DNA of 64,000 nt from Dokdonella fugitiva (GTDB lineage: Bacteria; Pseudomonadota; Gammaproteobacteria; Xanthomonadales; Rhodanobacteraceae), in assembly GCF_004342425.1 (NCBI RefSeq), contig NZ_SLWQ01000001.1, positions 62,001 to 126,000 of the forward strand, given 5' to 3'. Made by a program: the position numbers and the translations under genes. Below, one piece after another: positions 17,382-28,529 of the stretch (position 1 is the first letter of the stretch; every line of letters starts with the position of its first letter). The notes beneath the pieces were generated by a model. It did not search any database. It was not told the DNA's origin and saw only the letters and a list, made by a program, of their open reading frames with translations.

Positions 17382-18665
17382 ATGGCCACAGCAACCGCCG
17401 CAGCCGTCAAGGCAAAAGCCGCCGCCACCCAGCGCGGCAAGGCCCGTGCGCAGGTCAGTGAGATGCAGACCTTCACCTGGGTCGGCATCGACAAGCGCGG
17501 CATCAAGATCAAGGGTGAACAGGTCAGCAAGAACGCGAACCTCGTCAAGGCCGACCTGCGCAAGCAGGGCATCAACCCGCAGGTCGTCAAGGCCAAGCCG
17601 AAGCCGTTGTTCGGCAAGACCGGCAGCGCGATCAAGGGCCGCGACATCGCGGTGTTCAGCCGCCAGCTCGCGACGATGATGGCCGCCGGCGTACCGATGG
17701 TGCAAGGCTTCGAGATCGTCGCTGGCGGACAGAGCAATCCGCGCATGAAGGACATGCTCACCGACATAAAGAGCGAGATCGAGGGCGGCTCGGCACTGCA
17801 CGAAGCACTCAACAAGTACCCGGTGCAGTTCGACGAGCTGTTCGTGAACCTCGTCAAGGCCGGCGAGTCGGCCGGCGTGCTCGACACCGTGCTCGACACG
17901 ATCGCGACCTACAAGGAAAACATCGAGAACATCAAGGGCAAGATCAAGAAGGCGATGTTCTACCCGGCCGCGATCCTCGCGGTCGCGGTCATCGTCTCAT
18001 GCATCCTGCTCATCTTCGTGATTCCGCAGTTCGAGGAAGTGTTCAAGGGCATGGGCGCCGACCTGCCCGCGTTCACGCAGATGCTGATCTCGCTCTCGCG
18101 CTTCATGGTGTCCTACTGGTACATCATGCTGTTCGGCTTCGTCGGCACGATCGTCGGCATCGTCATGCTTTACAAGCGGTCGGACAAGTTCGCCCACTTC
18201 GTCGGCCGGAGCATGCTCAAGATCCCGATCATCGGCGAGATCCTGCGCCAGTCGGCGATCGCGCGCTTCGCACGCACCCTCGGCGTGACGTTCAAGGCCG
18301 GCGTGCCGCTGGTCGAAGCGCTCGACTCCGTCGGCAACGCGACCGGCAGCGTCGTCTACAACGACGCGGTCAAGCGCATCCGCGAAGACGTCGCGGTCGG
18401 CCACCAGCTGCAGCTCGCGATGCGGCAGACCAACCTGTTCCCGAACATGGTCACGCAGATGATCGCGATCGGCGAAGAAGCCGGTGCACTCGATGCGATG
18501 CTGTTCAAGATCGCCGAGTTCTACGAGACCGAGGTCAACAACGCGGTCGACGCGCTGTCGAGCCTGCTCGAGCCGTTGATCATGGTGGTCATCGGCACCC
18601 TCGTCGGCAGCATGGTCATCGGCATGTACCTGCCGATCTTCAAGCTCGGCTCGGTGGTCGGCTGA
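17382..18665 (+). CDS. pilC: type IV pilus inner-membrane platform protein PilC
   Basis: 427-residue polytopic protein that couples PilB to pilin assembly. It has an N-terminal soluble segment with FTWVGIDKRGIKIKGE and two repeated T2SF domains (each beginning FSRQLATMMAAGVPMVQGF and FARTLGVTFKAGVPLVEAL), with transmembrane helices near 190-215, 240-265 and 395-420. ATG at 17382 has AAGGA 7-11 bases upstream and lies 2 bases after pilB, so the two are co-transcribed. The Ala/Lys-rich N-terminal 25 residues are less conserved than the rest. Confidence 0.96.
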   Translation: MATATAAAVKAKAAATQRGKARAQVSEMQTFTWVGIDKRGIKIKGEQVSKNANLVKADLRKQGINPQVVKAKPKPLFGKTGSAIKGRDIAVFSRQLATMMAAGVPMVQGFEIVAGGQSNPRMKDMLTDIKSEIEGGSALHEALNKYPVQFDELFVNLVKAGESAGVLDTVLDTIATYKENIENIKGKIKKAMFYPAAILAVAVIVSCILLIFVIPQFEEVFKGMGADLPAFTQMLISLSRFMVSYWYIMLFGFVGTIVGIVMLYKRSDKFAHFVGRSMLKIPIIGEILRQSAIARFARTLGVTFKAGVPLVEALDSVGNATGSVVYNDAVKRIREDVAVGHQLQLAMRQTNLFPNMVTQMIAIGEEAGALDAMLFKIAEFYETEVNNAVDALSSLLEPLIMVVIGTLVGSMVIGMYLPIFKLGSVVG

Positions 18666-18685
18666 TCCCGGGGCGAACGGACCCG

Positions 18686-18715
18686 CAGCGGCCGCGACGA
18701 TCGTCGCGGCCGCTG
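18686..18715. repeat. perfect 30-bp palindrome between pilC and pilD
   Basis: The sequence is its own reverse complement over 30 bases, arms CAGCGGCCGCGACGA and TCGTCGCGGCCGCTG. In RNA it would form a stem of about 13 bp closed by a GAUC loop. No T-run follows, so it may be a processing or attenuation signal or a protein site rather than a complete intrinsic terminator. Confidence 0.8.
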
Positions 18716-18729
18716 ACGCGCCCACCACG

Positions 18730-19650
18730 ATGAACGGCCTCGACTGGTTCCAGGCACCCAGCCTGTTGATCTCCCTTGCCGGCCTGCTCGGCCTGCTCGT
18801 CGGCAGCTTCCTCAACGTCGTCATCCTGCGGCTGCCGCGCCGCCTCGAACACGACTGGAAGCAGCAGGCGCGGGAGATCCTCCTCGCCGACGCCCAGCCG
18901 GACGCGGCGCCAGCGACCGAAGACGCGGCCACGATGCCCGCCGATCCGACCGAAGCGGCTCCGCCGGACCTCGTCTTCACGGGATCACACTGCCCGCAGT
19001 GCAAGCACCCCCTGTCGCCGCTGGACAACATCCCGCTGCTGAGCTGGCTCGCCCTGCGCGGCCGCTGTCGCTACTGCCGCACGCCGATCTCGTGGCAGTA
19101 CCCGCTGGTCGAACTTCTCACCGCACTCGCGTCCGCGACGATCGCCTGGCGTTTCGGCTTCGGCTGGCCGCTGGCCGCCGCCCTCGTGTTCACCTGGGTC
19201 CTCATCGCTGCTTCCGGCATCGACCTGCGCACGCAGCTGCTGCCGGACCAGTTGACCCTGCCGCTGCTCTGGCTCGGCCTGCTCGCGGCGCTCGTGCCGT
19301 TGTTCATCGACCCCGCCGCAGCGATCGTCGGCGCGGCGGCGGGCTACCTGAGCCTGTGGTCGGTGTTCTGGCTGTTCAAGCTTTGCACCGGCAAGGAAGG
19401 CATGGGCTACGGCGATTTCAAGCTGCTCGCCGCGCTCGGCGCCTGGATGGGCGTGTCGAGCCTGTTGCCGATCGTGCTGCTCTCCTCGCTGGTCGGTGCG
19501 GTCATCGGCGGCATCGCCTTGGCCGTGCAGGGGCGCGACCGCGGCACGCCGATTCCGTTCGGGCCGTTCATAGCGGCCGCCGGCTGGGCCTGGTTCGTGT
19601 TCGGGCGCGATCTGGCTGAGCTCTACGCCCGCCTGTTCGGGCTCGCCTGA
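18730..19650 (+). CDS. pilD: prepilin leader peptidase / N-methyltransferase PilD
   Basis: Bifunctional inner-membrane aspartic protease that cleaves and methylates type IV prepilins. 306 residues: TM1 at about 10-33 (LVGSFLNVVILRLPRR), a cytoplasmic zinc loop with Cys88-X2-Cys91 and Cys113-X2-Cys116, then six further helices. Both catalytic aspartates are present: Asp165 in GIDLRTQLLPD and Asp229 in GMGYGDFK. The stretch between TM1 and the zinc loop (about 55-80) is Ala/Asp/Pro-rich. It follows pilC after 64 bases that hold a perfect palindrome, and precedes coaE. Confidence 0.95.
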   Translation: MNGLDWFQAPSLLISLAGLLGLLVGSFLNVVILRLPRRLEHDWKQQAREILLADAQPDAAPATEDAATMPADPTEAAPPDLVFTGSHCPQCKHPLSPLDNIPLLSWLALRGRCRYCRTPISWQYPLVELLTALASATIAWRFGFGWPLAAALVFTWVLIAASGIDLRTQLLPDQLTLPLLWLGLLAALVPLFIDPAAAIVGAAAGYLSLWSVFWLFKLCTGKEGMGYGDFKLLAALGAWMGVSSLLPIVLLSSLVGAVIGGIALAVQGRDRGTPIPFGPFIAAAGWAWFVFGRDLAELYARLFGLA

Positions 19651-19660
19651 GCCGCTGCGG

Positions 19661-20281
19661 ATGACGTTCACGGTCGCGTTGACCGGCGGCGTCGCGAGCG
19701 GCAAGTCCGCTGCCGCTCGTCGATTCGCCATCCTCGGTGCGCACGTGATCGACGCCGACCTCGTCGCGCGCGAACTGGTCGAGCCGGGCCAGCCCGCGCT
19801 GGCGGACATCGCCACCGCTTTCGGCACCGGCGTCATCGCCTCCGACGGCACGCTCGATCGTCGCGCCTTGCGCGAGCGCGTATTCGCCGACCCGCCGGCC
19901 CGGCGCCGGCTGGAGGACATCCTGCACCCGCGCATCCGCGACGTGTTGCGGCAGCGCGCATCGGCGCCCTGCCCCGGGTACGCGATCGTCGTGGTGCCCC
20001 TGCTCGCGGAGAACGCCGCGCACTACGCGTGGGTCGACCGCGTCCTCGTCATCGACGTTCCGCGCGAGGTGCAGTACGCGCGCCTGCTCGCCCGCGACGC
20101 CGTCTCGCCGGCGACGGCCGAGGCGATGCTCGACGCGCAGGCATCGCGCGAGCAGCGGCTTTCGCTCGCCGACGACGTGATCGCCAACGATGGCAGCCTC
20201 GCCGATCTCGAAGCGGCCGTGGCCCGCTTGCACGAACGTTATCTCGCGCTGGCGGCGCGCGCGCGCGGCGAGTCGCACTGA
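19661..20281 (+). CDS. coaE: dephospho-CoA kinase
   Basis: Last step of coenzyme A synthesis: phosphorylates the ribose 3'-hydroxyl of dephospho-CoA. 206 residues with P-loop GGVASGKS, DADLVARELVEPGQPAL and the lid segment ARDAVSPATAEAMLDAQ. It lies 10 bases after pilD, the usual gammaproteobacterial pilD-coaE pair. It ends 13 bases before the convergent membrane-protein gene. Confidence 0.95.
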   Translation: MTFTVALTGGVASGKSAAARRFAILGAHVIDADLVARELVEPGQPALADIATAFGTGVIASDGTLDRRALRERVFADPPARRRLEDILHPRIRDVLRQRASAPCPGYAIVVVPLLAENAAHYAWVDRVLVIDVPREVQYARLLARDAVSPATAEAMLDAQASREQRLSLADDVIANDGSLADLEAAVARLHERYLALAARARGESH

Positions 20282-20294
20282 GGCGTAGCGTTTT

Positions 20295-21206
20295 TCAGGC
20301 GCGATCGCGCAGCAGGAAACCGACTCCGCCCGACACCGCGTCGACGAGCACCGTGACGAACCGGTAGGCGAGCGCGACGACGAGCGCGTCCGCCTCGCCA
20401 AGCGCGGGGCCGAGGCCGATCACGAGCACGGTTTCGCGGACGCCGACGCCGGCAGGCGCGCCCGGCATCACGTAGCCGAGCAGCCACGCGAGCGCGAGCC
20501 ATCCATACGCGCTCGCGGCCGGCCATCCGACGCCGCCGGGTCCGAGGCTGCACAGCGCGAACGTGGCGAGCACGAAGAACACGAGGTCGATCGCCAGCAC
20601 GGCCAGCGTGCCCGCGAGCAGGCGCGGCGCCGCGACGGTTCCGCCCGCGTGGCGCGCATGGAGCCAGGCCGCGAACGCCGCGACAGCCGGCAAGGCGAGG
20701 GCTCCCCACGCGAGCCGGCCCGCCCATGGCGCGAACGCGACGATGCGCGCATCGGCCACCACGCCGAGCGAAAGCGTTGCCGCGCTCGCGACGAGCAGCA
20801 GCGATTCCATGCCGAATGCGAGCGCGAGCGGCGCATGGCCGATGCCCGCGCGACGTGCGGCGACGTGGCGGTAGGCGACATGGAACACGTTGCCGGGCAG
20901 GTACTTCGCCAGCTGCGCACGCAGATGCGAGGCGAACAGCGGCATCGCCGCCACCCGGCCACCCGCGGTCATGCGCACGAGCAGCACCCAGGCGAACCCG
21001 AGCAGGAGCGCGCCGACGGCATAGCAGGCGCACGCGAGCAGCAGCGCCGGCGCCCCGATGCGCGCGAGCGCGTCGCCGAGCGAAGCACCGAGGGCGTAGC
21101 CGCGTCGCACGAGAAATGCGATCGCGACGAGGCTGAGCAGCGTGCCTCCGCCGTGGGCGATGCGGCGCAACGGCCTCAGCGGCGCCGGCACAACACCATC
21201 GTCCAT
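20295..21206 (-). CDS. LPG-synthase-TM / YbhN family integral membrane protein
   Basis: 303 residues with seven to eight hydrophobic helices. MPGAPAGVGVRE and the last-helix motif AYRFVTVLVDAVSGGVGFLL are signatures of the flippase-like UPF0104/lysylphosphatidylglycerol_TM family, thought to move lipids or polyprenyl-linked substrates. It starts 31 bases inside the end of the methyltransferase gene and forms a three-gene unit with it and the glycosyltransferase at 21784-22824, suggesting a lipid-linked glycan modification. The substrate is unknown. Confidence 0.82.
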   Translation of the reverse strand: MDDGVVPAPLRPLRRIAHGGGTLLSLVAIAFLVRRGYALGASLGDALARIGAPALLLACACYAVGALLLGFAWVLLVRMTAGGRVAAMPLFASHLRAQLAKYLPGNVFHVAYRHVAARRAGIGHAPLALAFGMESLLLVASAATLSLGVVADARIVAFAPWAGRLAWGALALPAVAAFAAWLHARHAGGTVAAPRLLAGTLAVLAIDLVFFVLATFALCSLGPGGVGWPAASAYGWLALAWLLGYVMPGAPAGVGVRETVLVIGLGPALGEADALVVALAYRFVTVLVDAVSGGVGFLLRDRA

Positions 21207-21787
21207 GGCAACGGCGAGCGCACCTGCAGGATGTCGAAGCGGCGCGACATCAGTTGCAGGAAGGCGCCGCGGCCCCAGTGGTTGACGTGGCCGGGGGTGT
21301 TGCCGAGCGCGCCGAGGTACTTGCCGCGTGCCATGTTGAGGGCGCGCCAGAGCGGTTCGCGCGGCACGCTGGCGATGAGGTGGGGACGCGCGAGCCCGGC
21401 GAGCGCATCGATCGCGCGCAGCGGATCGTCGACGTGTTCGAGCACTTCGCAGCAGACGACCAGCGGCGCGGCTTCGGCCGCGACGTCGATCGTTTCGATC
21501 GGCTGCGGCCAGAACGACGCTTCGACCCCGGCGGCGTGCGCGCGCCGACGCGCCTCCTCGACGATGTCCGCGGAGATGTCGCAGCCGCGCACGCGGAAGC
21601 CGCGCCGGGCGAGGCGGATCGACAACTCGCCCTCGCCGCAGCCGATCTCCAGCGCGTTCGACACCGGCACGCGCTCGACCAGCGAGTCGAACGCATCGAG
21701 GAATCCGCGCATGAGCCGGCGCGCGATGGGATTCGCGGTGCGGTACTTGTCGTAGTAGTTGCCGGCCGGCTGCACGTCGGGGCTCAT
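21176..21787 (-). CDS. class I SAM-dependent methyltransferase
   Basis: 203 residues. ALEIGCGEGELSIRLARRGFRVRG is broken by the usual glycine loop (residues about 45-53), followed by CDISADIVEEA and VVCCEVLEHVDDPLRAI, all type-11 methyltransferase features. PWTMVLCRRR ends the protein. The ATG at 21787 overlaps the glycosyltransferase stop (ATGA), proving close coupling. Operon-mates suggest the acceptor is a lipid-linked or lipid-type molecule. Confidence 0.85.
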   Translation of the reverse strand: MSPDVQPAGNYYDKYRTANPIARRLMRGFLDAFDSLVERVPVSNALEIGCGEGELSIRLARRGFRVRGCDISADIVEEARRRAHAAGVEASFWPQPIETIDVAAEAAPLVVCCEVLEHVDDPLRAIDALAGLARPHLIASVPREPLWRALNMARGKYLGALGNTPGHVNHWGRGAFLQLMSRRFDILQVRSPLPWTMVLCRRR

Positions 21788-22824
21788 GCGCGAGGCTCCC
21801 GCTCCGCGCGCGCGCGCCGCACCTCGCCCTCGACCTGGCGCAGGCGCCAGTCGATGCCTTCGAGCAGGCGCCGGTTCACCGCATTGAGGTCGGCGATGAA
21901 GCCGAGCATGAACAGCAGGAAGCCGATCGTGAACGACGCGGCGGCGAGCACGGCCGACTGCACGTGGCCGGCACCCTCGCCGACCAGCATGTGCGCGACG
22001 TACCACGCCCCGAGCATCACGCCGGCGACGAGGAAGAAGGACGCCACGAGGCCGAAGAACGCGAGCGGGCGATAGGTCGCGAAGATGCGCACGATCGTCG
22101 CCGCCGAGCGCCACACGTAACGCCCCATGCTCTTGACGAGGCGCGACGGACGCAGGTCCGGGTTCGTGCGTATCGGGACCGACAGCACGCGGATGTTGCT
22201 CTGGCCCGCCTGGATGATCGTCTCGAGCGTATAGGTGTAGGAGCTGAAGACGTTCAGGCGCTGGGCCGCTTCGCGCGTGAACGCTCGGAAGCCGCTCGGT
22301 GCGTCGGCGACCTGCGTCCTGCTCGCGGCGCGCACGACCCAGCTGCCGAGCCGCTGCAGCCACTTCTTCAGGCGCGAGAAATGCTCGGTATCGGCGATCG
22401 GCCGTGCGCCGACCACCATCTCGGCGCGCCCTTCGACGATCGGCCGCACCAGCGTCTCGATGTCGCGCGCGTCGTACTGGTTGTCGGCATCGGTATTGAC
22501 GATGACGTCGGCGCCGAGGTCGACCGCCGCCTCGAGGCCGGTCATGAACGCCGCGGCGAGGCCGCGATTGACCGGGTGGCGCACGATGTGGTCGACGCCG
22601 AGCGCTTTGGCGACGTCGGCCGTGCCGTCCACCGAGCCATCGTCGACGACGAGCCACTCGACGCGATCGAAGCCCTCGACGCTGCGCGGCAAATGCGGGA
22701 TCGAATGCGGCAACGAGTCGCGTTCGTTGAAGCACGGCACCTGCACGATCAACTTGGTCGGCCGGTCGCGCGCATCGGCGTGTGCGGGAGACGCCTGTTC
22801 CCGGGGCGGCTGTTCGGGCATCAC
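21784..22824 (-). CDS. polyprenol-phosphate-type glycosyltransferase family 2
   Basis: 346 residues. GT2 motifs: KLIVQVPCFNERDSLP, EWLVVDDGSVDGT, VIVNTDADNQYD (DXD) and APSGFRAFTREA. Two C-terminal helices at about 252-275 and 295-315 anchor it, followed by a charged coiled-coil-like tail rich in Arg/Glu. It resembles ArnC/Dpm1-type enzymes that load a sugar onto undecaprenyl phosphate. First gene of the three-gene minus-strand unit; 128 bases separate it from the NUDIX gene, with no clear promoter seen by eye. Confidence 0.87.
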   Translation of the reverse strand: MMPEQPPREQASPAHADARDRPTKLIVQVPCFNERDSLPHSIPHLPRSVEGFDRVEWLVVDDGSVDGTADVAKALGVDHIVRHPVNRGLAAAFMTGLEAAVDLGADVIVNTDADNQYDARDIETLVRPIVEGRAEMVVGARPIADTEHFSRLKKWLQRLGSWVVRAASRTQVADAPSGFRAFTREAAQRLNVFSSYTYTLETIIQAGQSNIRVLSVPIRTNPDLRPSRLVKSMGRYVWRSAATIVRIFATYRPLAFFGLVASFFLVAGVMLGAWYVAHMLVGEGAGHVQSAVLAAASFTIGFLLFMLGFIADLNAVNRRLLEGIDWRLRQVEGEVRRARAEREPRA

Positions 22825-22952
22825 TTCGCGATCCTGTCGGTGTCGGCACGTGCGGCGCGCAAGCTTCGTCCCCTCGGCGGGGCCACGCCATTTCCGAATC
22901 TAGCAACCGGCATGCGGGGTGTCACGGGAACGCGCGCGCAACCGCCGGAGGG

Positions 22953-23897
22953 TCAGCTCCACAGGGCGCGGATCGCGGCGATCCCCTGCGCCCCGGCCAT
23001 CCACGCGGCGTCGACGTCTTCGCCCTCCATGCCGCCGAGCGCGTAGACCGGCATCGGCGCATGCACGACGAGTTCGGCGAACCGCTCCCAGCCGAGCGCC
23101 TGCGCGTGCTCGTGGCCCGGCGTCGGGAAGACCGGCGACAAGGTCGCGAAATCCGCACCGATGCGTACCGCGTGCAGCAGCTCGGCCGCGTCGTGGCAGG
23201 ACACGCCGAGCCAGCGGTCGGCCGGCAACGGCCGCTCGGCGAGGCCGGCAGCGATGCGCGCGGGCAGGTGCACGCCGTCGAGGCCGAGCACCATCGCCAG
23301 CTGCACGTCGCCGTTGAGCAGCAGGCGCGCGCCATGCTCCCGGCAGGCGTCGCGGGCGCGGCGCGCGGCATCGGCGAGCCGCGCGCGTGGCCAGTGCGGC
23401 TGGCGCAGCTGCACGAGGCGCAGGCCGCGGCGGCAGGCGCGCTCGATGCCCGCGAGCAGTTCGTCGAGCGCGTCGGGTTCGAACGCGGGCGTGATGAGGT
23501 AGCGGTCCGGAAGGGCGAGCGCGGCAATCACGGGACGATCGGCCGGCGGCATCTCGACCTGTGCGAGCGCGCCCTGTTCGACCCAGGCGAGCGCCTGTCC
23601 CTCGTGCGGATGCGGCGTGCCGGTCCAGGCCGAGACCTGCCAGACGTCGAGCAGGATGTCCTGCTCCGGATAGCGGTGCGGCACCGCGATGAGCGGGCGC
23701 GCCGACTCGACGACGATGCCGAGCTCCTCGCGCAGCTCGCGCGCGAGCGCATCGACCGGTGCCTCGCCCGCGTCGCACTTGCCGCCCGGGAACTCCCACA
23801 GGCCGGCGAGGTGCTTGCCCACGGGTCGGCGTGCGAGCAGCACGCGGCCGCCCGCATCACGCAACACGCCTGCTACGACGTGGACCGAAGCCGGCAC
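22953..23897 (-). CDS. NUDIX hydrolase fused to a ThiE-like domain (MutT-type)
   Basis: 314 residues. The N-terminal half is a MutT-like NUDIX domain: LWEFPGGKCDAGE, then ARELREELGI, complete for metal binding, which suggests 8-oxo-dGTP clean-up. The C-terminal half is a TIM-barrel of the thiamine-phosphate-synthase type (LRLVQLRQPHWP, LLLNGDVQLAMVLGLDGVHLP, SPVFPTPGHEHA), but the LR-E-K signature lysine is replaced (RQP), so TMP synthase activity is doubtful. This fusion next to secA is usual in gammaproteobacteria. The GTG at 23897 lies 7 bases after the secA stop and no better start is seen. Confidence 0.88.
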   Translation of the reverse strand: MPASVHVVAGVLRDAGGRVLLARRPVGKHLAGLWEFPGGKCDAGEAPVDALARELREELGIVVESARPLIAVPHRYPEQDILLDVWQVSAWTGTPHPHEGQALAWVEQGALAQVEMPPADRPVIAALALPDRYLITPAFEPDALDELLAGIERACRRGLRLVQLRQPHWPRARLADAARRARDACREHGARLLLNGDVQLAMVLGLDGVHLPARIAAGLAERPLPADRWLGVSCHDAAELLHAVRIGADFATLSPVFPTPGHEHAQALGWERFAELVVHAPMPVYALGGMEGEDVDAAWMAGAQGIAAIRALWS

Positions 23898-23904
23898 GGC
23901 AGGC

Positions 23905-26658
<2,754 letters not shown>

Positions 26659-26728
26659 GGGTCGTCTTGGTCGGAACGGGGGAATGAGAGGCGGTTCATG
26701 GCGTCCGGCCTGGACGACCGGTGCGTCA

Positions 26729-26751
26729 TTCCGCGACAGGCCGTCGCGGAA
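26729..26751 (-). promoter_or_regulatory. stem-loop in the secA 5' region
   Basis: Perfect 9-bp arms TTCCGCGAC and GTCGCGGAA with a 5-base loop lie 71 bases upstream of the secA start. On the secA strand the T-rich stretch comes before the stem, not after, so it is not a normal terminator for that strand. A leader element is possible; the function is unproven. Confidence 0.5.
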
Positions 26752-26835
26752 AAACAAAACAACCGCCGATGATACGGCGGCCCCTCGATACACGCCAGCT
26801 TGAGGCGGAGGAACGGGCTTTCAATCGCCCCGGGA

Positions 26836-26855
26836 CCGGCGCCTGCCGGCGCCGG
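26836..26855 (-). terminator. stem-loop after the M23 peptidase gene
   Basis: Perfect 8-bp GC stem CCGGCGCC/GGCGCCGG with TGCC loop, 5 bases beyond the stop of the M23 gene. It lacks a following T-run, so it may stop or process transcripts weakly before secA. Confidence 0.45.
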
Positions 26856-26860
26856 CAGGG

Positions 26861-27799
26861 TCAGGCACGGTTCGCGCGGGTCGACTTCACGTAGGCCATC
26901 GGGTTGACCGCGCGGCCGTTGTACCAGACCTCGAAATGGCAGTGCGGGCCGGTCGAGCGGCCGGTGGAGCCGACGCTGGCGATCGCCTGGCCCGCGTGCA
27001 CGCGCTGGCCGGGGCTCGCGCTGATCGCGGAATTGTGCGCGTAGCGCGTCATGTAGCCGTTGCCGTGATCGATCTCTACGACGTTGCCGTAGCCGGTGCG
27101 CACGCCGGTGTAGGTCACGACGCCGTCGGCGACCGCATGGACCGGGGTGCCTTCGGGCGCGGCGAAATCGACGCCCATGTGGATCGCCTGGTGGCCGTCG
27201 AACGGGTCGGAGCGGTCGCCGAAGCCGGACGCGATGTAGCCCTGGTTCACGGGCATGCCGCTCGGCAGCAGCTGGTTGTCGATCTTGCGGTCACGCAGCA
27301 GGTTCTCGAGCACGTCGAGCTGGGCCTGCTGGCGGTCGAACTCGGCACGCAGGTTGTCGATGCCGCTCTGCAGCGGCAGCGGCATCGTCACGCCGCTGGC
27401 CGGCTCTTCCGGGCCGCCGACGGCCGGGGCACCGTCGAAGTCGAATTCGCCGTCGTCGAGCTTGCCGACCTGGGTCAGCCGCTCGCCGAGCGCGTTGAGG
27501 CGCGTGGCCTGTGCCTGCAGCTGGCCGAGCTGGGCCGCGAGCGCGTCGATGTTGCGGCGGGAATCCTGGTCCAGCGAGGCGAGCTCGGCGCGCTGCGCGG
27601 CGAGCATCGCGCGCATGTCGGCGACTTCGCGCAGGTCGTGCGAGCGCGGGCTGCTGAAGATCCATGCGCCGAATGCGCCGATCCCGACCAGCATGAACGC
27701 GCAGGCGGCGAGCGCGGCGACGAGGAGGTGGCCGTGCCGGCCGGACAGGTCGATGCGCCATGGCAGCGCGTGCGCATTGCGGACGATAATGATGTTCAT
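26861..27799 (-). CDS. M23-family (LytM) murein endopeptidase, membrane anchored
   Basis: 312 residues. A short cytoplasmic N-terminus is followed by one membrane helix (about 24-48), a coiled-coil region (about 55-105 and 165-195) and a C-terminal LytM domain. The zinc ligands are all present: His and Asp in HMGVDFAAPEG and the HxH of GPHCHFEVW, so this is a likely active DD-endopeptidase rather than a degenerate activator. It should act on peptidoglycan cross-links in the periplasm. The ATG at 27799 leaves only 26 bases to the divergent dciA-like gene. M23 genes beside secA are common in this group. Confidence 0.92.
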   Translation of the reverse strand: MNIIIVRNAHALPWRIDLSGRHGHLLVAALAACAFMLVGIGAFGAWIFSSPRSHDLREVADMRAMLAAQRAELASLDQDSRRNIDALAAQLGQLQAQATRLNALGERLTQVGKLDDGEFDFDGAPAVGGPEEPASGVTMPLPLQSGIDNLRAEFDRQQAQLDVLENLLRDRKIDNQLLPSGMPVNQGYIASGFGDRSDPFDGHQAIHMGVDFAAPEGTPVHAVADGVVTYTGVRTGYGNVVEIDHGNGYMTRYAHNSAISASPGQRVHAGQAIASVGSTGRSTGPHCHFEVWYNGRAVNPMAYVKSTRANRA

Positions 27800-27825
27800 G
27801 CTGCTCGGCCGGATTCCCGTTCGTC

Positions 27826-28287
27826 GTGTCGCCAAAGCGCAATCCCACCACCGCCTCCACCGCCGGGCCTCGGCCCGCCGCGGAGTGCATCACCCTCGGC
27901 ACGCTCGCGGATCGCGCGCGCGCGCTGGATGCGCTGGATGAAAGACTGCGCCGCCTCTTGCCCGTCGCGACGGCGCGCGAGACGCGACTCGCCGACGTGC
28001 GCAACGGACGAATTGTCTTTCTGGCGTCCAGCCCGACGTGGGCGAGCCGGCTGCGGCTGCACCAGGCAGCCCTGCTGGCCGAAGCCCGTGCCGCACTCGG
28101 CAGCACCGTCGAACGTTTCGCCGTGAAAGTGGCGCCCTTGCCGACCGTTCCCCCGGACCCGACAAAGCCCAAACCGCTTTCCGCCGCCACCACCCGCCAC
28201 CTGCGAGCGACAGCGACAGCCCTCCAAGACCCTGAACTCAGGGCCCTTTATCTCCAACTGGCGTCCATCGCCGGTGATGATTCCTAG
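27826..28287 (+). CDS. DUF721 / DciA-like protein
   Basis: 153 residues. The central part (about 25-105) fits the DUF721 family: LPVATARETRLADVRNGRIVFLA, then SPTWASRLRLHQAALLAEARAALG and a VERFAVKV strand. DciA is the ancestral loader of the replicative helicase DnaB in bacteria lacking DnaC; this gene is a short, divergent member, so the name is not given as a symbol. The C-terminal 45 residues are Pro/Thr-rich, then helical. GTG at 27826 is the only plausible start. It is divergent from the M23 gene with 26 bp between start codons, and a terminator-like hairpin overlaps its stop. Confidence 0.75.
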   Translation: MSPKRNPTTASTAGPRPAAECITLGTLADRARALDALDERLRRLLPVATARETRLADVRNGRIVFLASSPTWASRLRLHQAALLAEARAALGSTVERFAVKVAPLPTVPPDPTKPKPLSAATTRHLRATATALQDPELRALYLQLASIAGDDS

Positions 28288-28303
28288 GAGCCGGGGCGGC
28301 TCC
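28287..28303 (+). terminator. terminator-like hairpin after the dciA-like gene
   Basis: Arms GGAGCCG and CGGCTCC with a GGG loop begin at the stop codon of the DUF721 gene. Only a weak pyrimidine-rich stretch (CGTTCCCC) follows. It probably separates this gene from the convergent lpxC. The rest of the gap to 28529 holds nothing I recognise. Confidence 0.5.
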
Positions 28304-28529
28304 CGTTCCCCGCTTGTCTGCTTCCTGGCGGAAGCTGTTCTTCTTCTGGTACCGCACCGCCCGGCCCCTTCCCGGCCCGTGGCGTCATGATCGCCGCGGC
28401 GGCAACCTGCCGCGCGATCCGGCCGGATCCTGCCGACCGCCCCGCCACCCTAGCGGGAGCGGGAAGTGCTTTTCGCGATGCGCGTCGCCTTTCCAATCTT
28501 CGGCGAAACGCCCCGCTCCTTGCCTGCCG

